From Rhodococcus sp. WMMA185 (GTDB lineage: Bacteria > Actinomycetota > Actinomycetes > Mycobacteriales > Mycobacteriaceae): a stretch of 64,000 bases of DNA. Positions 48,923-54,386 of this stretch are shown piece by piece. The position numbers and the translations under genes are program-made. The notes under the pieces are model-generated. The model had not been told where the DNA came from and did no database searches. It saw only the letters and a list, made by a program, of their open reading frames with translations. The stretch lies in contig NZ_CP017014.1 of assembly GCF_001767395.1 (NCBI RefSeq), positions 1,426,001-1,490,000 on the forward strand, given 5' to 3'. Within the stretch, counting starts at the first letter, position 1; every line of letters begins with the position of its first letter.

Positions 48923-49453
48923 TCACAACGCCCGTTGCATCACGTAATCGTGGTGCACCTGTGTGCCGACGACGAACGTTCTGGTTCCGACCTTCGTGAA
49001 TCCATGTTTTCCGTAGAACCGCTGTGCGCGGACGTTCTGCTGGTTCACCCCGAGCCACAGCCCGGCACACCCGGCGGCGGTTGCGCGTTCGACGATCGCA
49101 TCCATCATGGCGGATGCAACACCGGTCCCGTGGCTCCCGGGGAGCACATACAGCTTGCTGATCTCCGTGGTCGGACGCAACGACACCATCTCTTGCACGT
49201 CCGCGTCGGCGGGCTCACCGTCGATCAGCATCGCGTAGCCGACGATCGACCCGTCGTGGGTGACCTTCAGGACGGTGCGGTTCGGGTCGGTGAGGTACTC
49301 GGAGAACCGCTCGGCCGAGAGTACGTCGTCGATGAATGTGGCGACGTCTTCCTCTGTCGCGTGGGGCGGGCAGGCGAGCGGGAAGGTGGCCGCGGCCACA
49401 TCGGCAATCGCCTCCGAATCCCAGATGCCGGCCGGGTTGATCTCGACAGTCAC
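48923..49453 (-). CDS. GNAT-family N-acetyltransferase
   Basis: 176-residue acetyl-CoA-dependent acetyltransferase (Rv2669-like). Motif A LPGSHGTGVASAMMDAIVE (about 110) binds acetyl-CoA; C-terminal NVRAQRFYGKHGF is the typical motif B. GTG 49453 preferred; ATG 49504 is possible. Substrate unknown. It is the last gene of the first syntenic block. Confidence 0.88.
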   Translation of the reverse strand: MTVEINPAGIWDSEAIADVAAATFPLACPPHATEEDVATFIDDVLSAERFSEYLTDPNRTVLKVTHDGSIVGYAMLIDGEPADADVQEMVSLRPTTEISKLYVLPGSHGTGVASAMMDAIVERATAAGCAGLWLGVNQQNVRAQRFYGKHGFTKVGTRTFVVGTQVHHDYVMQRAL

Positions 49454-49689
49454 AGCTGATCCACCATGCCCTTCAGTTCCTTTGGTGCAGTTCTCACTGT
49501 CCATTAGGAGGGTCGGCTCGGCAACCACCTACCTCCCACCCGAAGTGCCCGACACTACCGGATGCGCACCGCGTGCACGCCCCGCTATCGGCAGAACAAG
49601 ACCTGCCACCGTTTCGCCAGCCGAGGTCGAGTTTCTAGGGCTCGACACGACTTTCGGCGCTCACTATAGTTTCATTAGCAGAAAGAACC

Positions 49690-50298
49690 ATGTCTCTACG
49701 ACGGGTCAGTGCAATGATGTCCGCGATTGGCTTGACGGTTGTATTGGCGAACTTGGCGTTCAGCCCAATGGTCACCGCCACCGTGATGACGGACGATGTT
49801 CCCGCGCATTCGATCAGTACTTTTACCCCCACGGCGAGGGATGAACCGGGCCCGATTATCGGAATGAACGATCTCGTCTTGGAGTCGCCGGAGGGCGCCG
49901 TGAACGGAACTCAGGTGCTCATGGAGCAACCTACCGGAGCCGACAATCAGAATTGGGTCGTCGGCCTTGACGGGCAGCTTTTCAATCCGGCAACGAGCAA
50001 GTGTCTGGACATTCAGACGATGGATGAACTGGGCAATGTGGTCGCGCCCCCTGCCGATGGAACTCTGGTAAATGTGAACGGCTGCAACGGATTCAACACA
50101 CAGGAGTGGCGCCATGACGACAATGTGGTGAACGGTGCGACTTCCGGCGGAGTGATAGGCAATCTCTTCTTCTCGGGAGGCGAGAACATTTGTTTGGCTA
50201 TCGTCGATCCGACCAGCGAGGCTGGATCGCCGCTGGAGGTCACGGACTGTACCGGCGGCTCAGATCAGATGTGGCGAATACCGTTCTTCTCGGACTGA
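49690..50298 (+). CDS. Secreted ricin-type beta-trefoil lectin-like protein
   Basis: 202-residue exported protein. Basic start, hydrophobic segment (about residues 10-30, signal peptide ending near VTA), then repeated beta-trefoil blocks: NWVVGLDGQLFNPATSKCLDI, a second with NGCNGFNTQEWRHDD and a third ending CTGGSDQMWRIP. These Q-x-W repeats with paired Cys are characteristic of RICIN domains. GC content is visibly below that of neighbours and no ribosome site is obvious. No enzyme domain attached. Likely binds a glycan outside the cell; role unknown. Lies in the synteny gap. Confidence 0.75.
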   Translation: MSLRRVSAMMSAIGLTVVLANLAFSPMVTATVMTDDVPAHSISTFTPTARDEPGPIIGMNDLVLESPEGAVNGTQVLMEQPTGADNQNWVVGLDGQLFNPATSKCLDIQTMDELGNVVAPPADGTLVNVNGCNGFNTQEWRHDDNVVNGATSGGVIGNLFFSGGENICLAIVDPTSEAGSPLEVTDCTGGSDQMWRIPFFSD

Positions 50299-50671
50299 TT
50301 TGCGCAAGTTCCGCTGAGGGTTGTCCGACACATCCGACAGTTGACGGCATTGCCAAATGGGCGGCTGATTGTGCATACGTAATCCATATTTGCTGACGTT
50401 TCACGATTGACGTTGCGTAGAGAGGTGTCCGGCGTGAGGAATGGAGGTGCAACTGTTTCCCAAAATTAGAACTCCGTGTTGTTCTGTGGACAAATCTGAG
50501 ACGAGGATGACCGAGTGGGCCGCGGCTGGAGTTTCGGCATCGGCCGCGTTGAACTGGTCGCGCGCGGAATCCCGGCCGCAGCTACGTTTGCCCGCCGGCT
50601 TCCGGTGTGCAGATATCGGAATCGGTTGGCCCGTCGCCCGCGGTTGACAAGCGAGGAGTCGAGACGAAGGG
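50299..50671. other. Non-coding stretch with decayed repeat
   Basis: About 370 bases with no convincing gene. Contains the dispersed repeat at 50444-50497. Base composition is lower in GC than flanking genes up to about 50500. Confidence 0.5.
50444..50497 (+). repeat. Dispersed ~55-bp repeat, copy 1
   Basis: Shares TGCAACTGTT, then AGAACTCCGTGTTGTTCTGT and GGACAAATCT, with the region 61963-62016 inside the second TnpB element (there TGCAACTGTT, GGAATTCTGTGTTGTTTTGT, GGAGAAATCT). About 75-80% identical by eye. Confidence 0.7.
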
Positions 50672-50701
50672 TTGTCTTGTGGGCCAGGCGTCGCCTACAG
50701 T
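50672..50701 (+). promoter_or_regulatory. Promoter of LeuA-regulatory-domain operon
   Basis: TTGTCT (50672-50677) and TACAGT (50696-50701), spacing 18. The expected transcription start is at or next to the ATG at 50709, so the leader peptide is probably translated from a leaderless mRNA. Confidence 0.6.
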
Positions 50702-50708
50702 GTCAGCC

Positions 50709-50750
50709 ATGAAGCGCATCCTCGTAGTTCTCCGCCGTAGCGGGGTCTGA
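50709..50750 (+). CDS. Branched-chain leader peptide (MKRILVVLRRSGV)
   Basis: 13-residue open frame in which six codons are Ile, Leu or Val (ILVVL...V). It lies directly behind a promoter and is followed by overlapping hairpins and then by a gene of the leucine-pathway family, 73 bases downstream. This is the layout of ribosome-mediated attenuation known for ilv/leu operons in actinobacteria. No other function is expected for so short a peptide. Confidence 0.65.
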   Translation: MKRILVVLRRSGV

Positions 50751-50816
50751 TTCGGACCGACCCCCCGCTGCGGGTCGTCGAACTACGTGTTGGTCCCCCC
50801 TCCTTTCAGGAAGACC
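50722..50816 (+). promoter_or_regulatory. Putative attenuator hairpins behind leader peptide
   Basis: Outer stem GTAGTTC (50724-50730) with GAACTAC (50779-50785) encloses an inner stem AGCGGGGTC (50739-50747) with GACCCCCCGCT (2-base bulge). A competing downstream stem TTGGTC (50789-50794) / GACCAA (50813-50818) reaches the ribosome site of the next gene. Stalled or free ribosomes on the leader would choose between them. Folding by eye only. Confidence 0.5.
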
Positions 50817-50823
50817 AAGAGTA

Positions 50824-51384
50824 ATGAGCAATTCCACTTCTTTCGCTGGGTCCTTTCTCGCGTCTGGCCAGGCGGCCGACCCGTTCGCCTTGCTTCGTCA
50901 CAGTGCTTTGCCGTGGGCACTCCGGAATGAATCGGCCGGAATGAGCTGGTCGTCATTCGAGGACACGTACGCGCCGTCGAACGGAAGGCTCCGTCTGGGC
51001 AATTGGTCGGCGACGAAGTCTGGTCTGGGAATGTGGGATTTCGAGGCAACCCTCGGGATAGCCGAATCCATCCGCAAGGTGGGAGCACGGGCGCCGGGAC
51101 CTGTCGGTGCCATGACGTCGATGCTGTACGACGTCGGATTCTCGATCGAGATCTTGTCGTTCCATCGGCACGGAATCAGATACCGCGCACAGGACGATTT
51201 CGTGCACCGCGCACAGGACAATTTCGTGCACCGCGCACAGGACAATTTCGTGCACCGCACGGTCACCTTCTTGCTCTGTGAAAGTGGCGGAACCCGACTG
51301 TGGGCGATGGGAATCGACGAGTCCCAAACGGAATCGACTCTCCGCGCGATGATTTCCGGCGCCAACAGGCTGCAGGCGGCCTGA
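50824..51384 (+). CDS. Stand-alone LeuA regulatory-domain protein (no catalytic barrel)
   Basis: 186-residue protein that aligns by eye with the C-terminal part of 2-isopropylmalate synthase. Residues 40-72 match the linker subdomain (MSWSSFEDTYAP versus MWDAFAEEYLAP in M. tuberculosis LeuA); 70-186 match the leucine-binding allosteric domain: GPVGAMTSMLYDVGFSI, and the end LWAMGID...STLRAMISGANR ([23 protein letters not shown] in LeuA). The TIM barrel with the active site is absent, so it cannot be a synthase alone. Residues 121-145 hold a threefold 8-residue repeat (RAQDNFVH). May bind leucine and act as a sensor, or pair with full-length LeuA; inference only. Confidence 0.75.
   Translation: MSNSTSFAGSFLASGQAADPFALLRHSALPWALRNESAGMSWSSFEDTYAPSNGRLRLGNWSATKSGLGMWDFEATLGIAESIRKVGARAPGPVGAMTSMLYDVGFSIEILSFHRHGIRYRAQDDFVHRAQDNFVHRAQDNFVHRTVTFLLCESGGTRLWAMGIDESQTESTLRAMISGANRLQAA
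51184..51260 (+). repeat. 24-bp minisatellite inside LeuA-regulatory gene
   Basis: Three head-to-tail 24-base units (51184-51207, 51208-51231, 51232-51255) plus 5 bases of a fourth. Units 2 and 3 are identical; unit 1 differs by one base (D instead of N). Frame-preserving. Confidence 0.95.
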
Positions 51385-51389
51385 CGCGA

Positions 51390-51405
51390 AAAGGCAGTTC
51401 AGACC
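51390..51405 (+). repeat. Left half of split terminator hairpin
   Basis: AAAGGCAGTTCAGACC begins 6 bases after the stop codon of the LeuA-like gene. Its exact reverse complement is at 52863-52878, on the other side of the TnpB element. Confidence 0.85.
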
Positions 51406-51413
51406 TGCGTAGC

Positions 51414-52860
51414 GAGGAACCCCGGTCCTTCAGGGCGGGGAGGAATCGCGTCCTCTGGTGGGTCGTGCACGAGTATCTGAACGGCCTCTCCGTCCGTTTT
51501 GGTTCGGGTTTGCGGTTGGTGTCGGTGGTCACTGTTACGGTCCGGGGCATGAAGCAGGTGGTGCGCGTGAAGTTACTGGCTGATGCCCAGCAACTCGACG
51601 CTGTGGTCCGCACCCTGGCCGTGTGCAACGACACCGCCACCCTGGTGGCCCGGATCGCTCACGAGAAGCGGGTGTTCCGTAAACGTGATCTTCGGGCGGT
51701 CACCTATGCCACCGCCCGCGGGCATGGTGGGTTGGGTGCCCAGGTGGCGCAGTCGGTGATCCGGAAGGTCGCTGATTCGTACACCAGCCTGCGCGCCAAC
51801 CTCCGCAACGGCAGGTACGGAGCGAAAGGCTCCCGGCGCCGGGAGCGGGTGGAAAACACGCCGATCCGGTTCCGCCCGGACGCGGCGCAACCGTTCGATG
51901 ACCGGTGCCTGTCCTGGGGGTACGACCCGGGCGGCAGGGGCGGCACGGTGTCGATCTGGACGGTCGACGGTCGGGTGAAGAACCTGCGGTTCGTCGGCCA
52001 CCCCGACCAGGTGGCGATGCTCCGGCAGTACCGGAAGGGGGAAACTGATCTCGTCGTACAGAGAGATCGCCGAGGAACACCGACCGCGTATTTGATCGCC
52101 ACCTGCGATGTGCCCGACCCCCCGGTCGCCTCCGGGGACCATCTGAACACCCCGGACGGGTGGATCGGGGTGGATTTGGGGATCGTGAATATCGCCGTGG
52201 CCTCCGACCGGACACTCGGTGATCACCTCATCGACACCTACGGGGACGGCGCCCCGGACGGCCCTGCCGGGCGGGGTAGCACGAAGGACCGGCGTACCCG
52301 TAACCGGGAACTCCGGCACACTCTGCAGAAAAAGAGCACCAAATCCGCTAAACGGTTGTTGCGGCGCCGGGCTCGGAAGGAAGCCCGGTTCGCCGCCGAC
52401 GTCAACCACCAGATATCGAAGAAGGTTGTGGCCGTGGCTGAACGCACCGGACGCGGGATCGCCCTGGAGGACCTCACGGGCATCCGCGAGCGGGTACGGC
52501 TCCGCAAGCCCCAACGGGCCACGCACTCGAGTTGGGCGTTCGCCCAGCTCGGGGCCTTCATTTCCTACAAGGCCGCCCGGGTGGGGGTGCCGGTGTTGTC
52601 GGTGGATCCGGCGAACACCAGCCGCCGCTGTATCGGGTGTGGTCACATCGACAAGAAAAACCGACCCCACCAGGAGCGGTTCTGTTGTCTCGACTGCGGT
52701 TTCGTTGAACATGCGGATATTGTCGGCTCGCACAACATCGCACACCGAGCCGCCGAGGACTACCGGGCCCAGTCAACGGTCCCTGGTGCGGCGTGACACC
52801 TGACAGCCAGTGGGGTGTTACAACTGCAAGCTCAGTCCTTCAGGGCTGAGTAGTTGACAC
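51414..52860 (+). mobile_element. Lone TnpB (IS1341/IS200-IS605-type) element 1
   Basis: About 1.45 kb. Ends carry the imperfect palindromes typical of this family: left hairpin 51420-51440 (CCCCGGTCC-TTCA-GGGCGGGG) and right hairpin 52831-52850 (CTCAGTCC-TTCA-GGGCTGAG), sharing GTCCTTCAGGGC. Only tnpB is present; no TnpA (Y1 transposase). Boundaries are approximate: left end at GAGGAACCC (also at the second element's left end), right end just after GTTGACAC. Confidence 0.75.
51549..52796 (+). CDS. tnpB: TnpB RNA-guided nuclease (transposon-associated)
   Basis: 415-residue OrfB/TnpB. RuvC catalytic triad appears intact: Asp in IGVDLGIVNIAV (about 205), Glu in ALEDLTGIRER (about 307) and Asp in EHADIVGSHNI (about 395). 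The zinc ribbon CIGCG...CCLDCG lies between the last two. Basic helical segment about 240-290. ATG 51549 with CGGGGC upstream. In this family the 3' end of the gene and the right end make the guide RNA (omega-RNA), whose guide would read the sequence beginning near 52861. No partner TnpA, so mobility depends on helper enzymes. Confidence 0.9.
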   Translation: MKQVVRVKLLADAQQLDAVVRTLAVCNDTATLVARIAHEKRVFRKRDLRAVTYATARGHGGLGAQVAQSVIRKVADSYTSLRANLRNGRYGAKGSRRRERVENTPIRFRPDAAQPFDDRCLSWGYDPGGRGGTVSIWTVDGRVKNLRFVGHPDQVAMLRQYRKGETDLVVQRDRRGTPTAYLIATCDVPDPPVASGDHLNTPDGWIGVDLGIVNIAVASDRTLGDHLIDTYGDGAPDGPAGRGSTKDRRTRNRELRHTLQKKSTKSAKRLLRRRARKEARFAADVNHQISKKVVAVAERTGRGIALEDLTGIRERVRLRKPQRATHSSWAFAQLGAFISYKAARVGVPVLSVDPANTSRRCIGCGHIDKKNRPHQERFCCLDCGFVEHADIVGSHNIAHRAAEDYRAQSTVPGAA

Positions 52861-52880
52861 CTGGTCTGAACTGCCTTTGG
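52700..52880 (+). ncRNA. Putative omega-RNA (reRNA) of TnpB element 1
   Basis: By analogy with studied TnpB systems the guide RNA overlaps the end of tnpB and the right-end hairpin (52831-52850), with the guide in the flanking DNA from about 52861 (CTGGTCTGAACTGCC...). Predicted from family knowledge only. Confidence 0.4.
52863..52878 (-). repeat. Right half of split terminator hairpin
   Basis: GGTCTGAACTGCCTTT, exact reverse complement of 51390-51405. Lies 14 bases beyond the 3' end of the minus-strand tRNA-Val. Confidence 0.85.
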
Positions 52881-52891
52881 GCGTGAGATGG

Positions 52892-52963
52892 TGCGCGATA
52901 CTGGGATTGAACCAGTGACCTCTTCCGTGTCAGGGAAGCGCTCTCCCGCTGAGCTAATCGCGC
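52892..52963 (-). tRNA. tRNA-Val (anticodon GAC)
   Basis: 72-nt cloverleaf; acceptor GCGCGAT/ATCGCGC, anticodon stem CTTCC/GGAAG with loop CTGACAC, TTCAATC T-loop, discriminator A. CCA is encoded (unlike the second copy). Confidence 0.95.
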
Positions 52964-52980
52964 GGGGATGGGGAATAGAG

Positions 52981-53053
52981 AGCGGACGACGGGATTCGAA
53001 CCCGCGACCCCAACCTTGGCAAGGTTGTGCGCTACCAGCTGCGCCACGTCCGC
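52981..53053 (-). tRNA. tRNA-Gly (anticodon GCC)
   Basis: 73-nt cloverleaf; acceptor GCGGACG/CGTCCGC, anticodon loop TTGCCAA between CAACC/GGTTG, T-loop TTCGAAT, discriminator T. CCA not encoded. Confidence 0.95.
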
Positions 53054-53113
53054 ATTCATGAGAGCCACCGTCTCCGGGGCTCACACTGTCGAGCAGTCTT
53101 ACACCTATCTCGG

Positions 53114-53185
53114 TGCGCGATACTGGGATTGAACCAGTGACCTCTTCCGTGTCAGGGAAGCGCTCTCCCGCTGAGCTAATCGCGC
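53114..53185 (-). tRNA. tRNA-Val (anticodon GAC), second copy
   Basis: Identical over 72 nt to the copy at 52892-52963. CCA not encoded. Confidence 0.95.
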
Positions 53186-53186
53186 G

Positions 53187-53257
53187 AGGTGGAGACGGGA
53201 ATCGAACCCGTGTGCACGGCTTTGCAGGCCGTTGCCTCACCACTCGGCCACTCCACC
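53187..53257 (-). tRNA. tRNA-Cys (anticodon GCA)
   Basis: 71-nt cloverleaf; acceptor GGTGGAG/CTCCACC, anticodon loop CTGCAAA between CGGC/GCCG, discriminator T. One base from the neighbouring tRNA-Val, so one transcript. Confidence 0.95.
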
Positions 53258-53281
53258 GCGAAGGTTGAGTCCAACCTCTCG

Positions 53282-53354
53282 AGCGGACGACGGGATTCGA
53301 ACCCGCGACCCCAACCTTGGCAAGGTTGTGCGCTACCAGCTGCGCCACGTCCGC
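53282..53354 (-). tRNA. tRNA-Gly (anticodon GCC), second copy
   Basis: Identical over 73 nt to the copy at 52981-53053. First gene of the minus-strand tRNA cluster. Confidence 0.95.
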
Positions 53355-53594
53355 ATGCACCGTGAACTCGCGGAGGAATGTTCTCCGTGGTGCGGTTGAG
53401 AACATTAGCCGACCATCCGTGAATCTCACAAATCCGCAGGTCAAGTGATTAGACGGTGGAAGCGGCGTGGATGATGCTGGGTGCACGTCCGTCCAGGGCG
53501 GATCCGATGCGAATCTCGCCGGCGTGATTTTCTTTCGGCCACACGGTCGTGTTAATGTTCCAACTCGTTCGAGCGTGCGTGTTTGGCGCGTCTC

Positions 53595-53666
53595 GGTCCC
53601 GTGGCTCAGTGGAAGAGCGTCCCGTTCACACCGGGGAGGTCGCTGGTTCGATCCCAGCCGGGACCA
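53595..53666 (+). tRNA. tRNA-Val (anticodon CAC)
   Basis: 72-nt cloverleaf; acceptor GGTCCCG/CGGGACC, anticodon loop TTCACAC between TCCCG/CGGGG, T-loop TTCGATC, discriminator A. Divergent from the minus-strand cluster, 240 bases away; that gap holds both promoters and no other gene I can see. Confidence 0.95.
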
Positions 53667-53672
53667 CCGAGT

Positions 53673-53720
53673 AGCAGAAGAGGGCGTTTCCGGTCATCGG
53701 GGACGTCCTCTTCTGCTTTT
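53673..53720 (+). terminator. Terminator of tRNA-Val(CAC)
   Basis: AGCAGAAGAGG (53673-53683) pairs with CCTCTTCTGCT (53707-53717), followed by TTT. Confidence 0.85.
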
Positions 53721-53824
53721 GAACGCGATCTGTCAGAAGGGTTGGTCGGTTCTGTCTCGATTCGGTCCGCATTCCCGCGGTGCAATCATGCGCTGCCGCA
53801 GGTAGCACTAGGTAAGGTAGATAG

Positions 53825-54292
53825 GTGGCTGGCGGAGAAGCAGGGCGGGGACCCGCGTTCGGGGACGTGGACGATTCGGATCTGTCCCCATTCCAAGATG
53901 CGGAGGGTCGTTGGCACAGGTGGCGTGCGCACATCGCCGCCTCACCGAGCCTCAATCTCACGTACCGCCTCGCTGTGGGCGTGATCGGCGTTCTCGTACT
54001 CGCCGCCGGCGTCGTGGCGATTCCCTATCCGGGCCCCGGTTGGCTGATCGTATTCGCGGGACTCGGAATCCTCGCTTCCGAGTTCGCGTGGGCCCATCGT
54101 CTGCTGCACTACGCGCGCAAGCGCTACGACGCGTTCATGGCCTGGTTCTTGAAGCAATCGCTCGTGGTCAGGGGGCTGAGCACCCTTCTGACGTGTGCCG
54201 TTGTCCTCACTACGCTGTGGCTGCTGGGAACGTTCGGTCTGGTCGGAACGTGGATTGGTCTCGACTATTCATGGTTGGAGAGCCCGCTCTAA
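53825..54292 (+). CDS. TIGR02611-type PGPGW membrane protein
   Basis: 155-residue membrane protein with the hallmark PYPGPGWLIVFAGLGILASEF (about residues 67-87). Three to four hydrophobic helices; acidic N-terminal arm. Conserved in actinobacteria, function unknown. GTG 53825. It precedes thrS in the same direction by 94 bases. Confidence 0.85.
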   Translation: MAGGEAGRGPAFGDVDDSDLSPFQDAEGRWHRWRAHIAASPSLNLTYRLAVGVIGVLVLAAGVVAIPYPGPGWLIVFAGLGILASEFAWAHRLLHYARKRYDAFMAWFLKQSLVVRGLSTLLTCAVVLTTLWLLGTFGLVGTWIGLDYSWLESPL

Positions 54293-54386
54293 CCGGACGC
54301 ATGGTTGGGTGTCAGTGCTGGGCCGATAACATGGGCTGGCGCATTCACCATGTCCGCGCCGCACACCCACCTAGGAGATCATCGCC

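Noticed and set aside
51184-51260. CRISPR-like repeat array
   Set aside because: Units are contiguous without spacers and keep a reading frame; it is a coding minisatellite.
52818-53486. 222-codon minus-strand frame
   Set aside because: Runs through five tRNA genes; its internal repeats are the duplicated tRNA sequences.
54293-54386. T-box or other riboswitch before thrS
   Set aside because: The leader is under 100 bases and shows no T-box sequence or specifier-loop structure.
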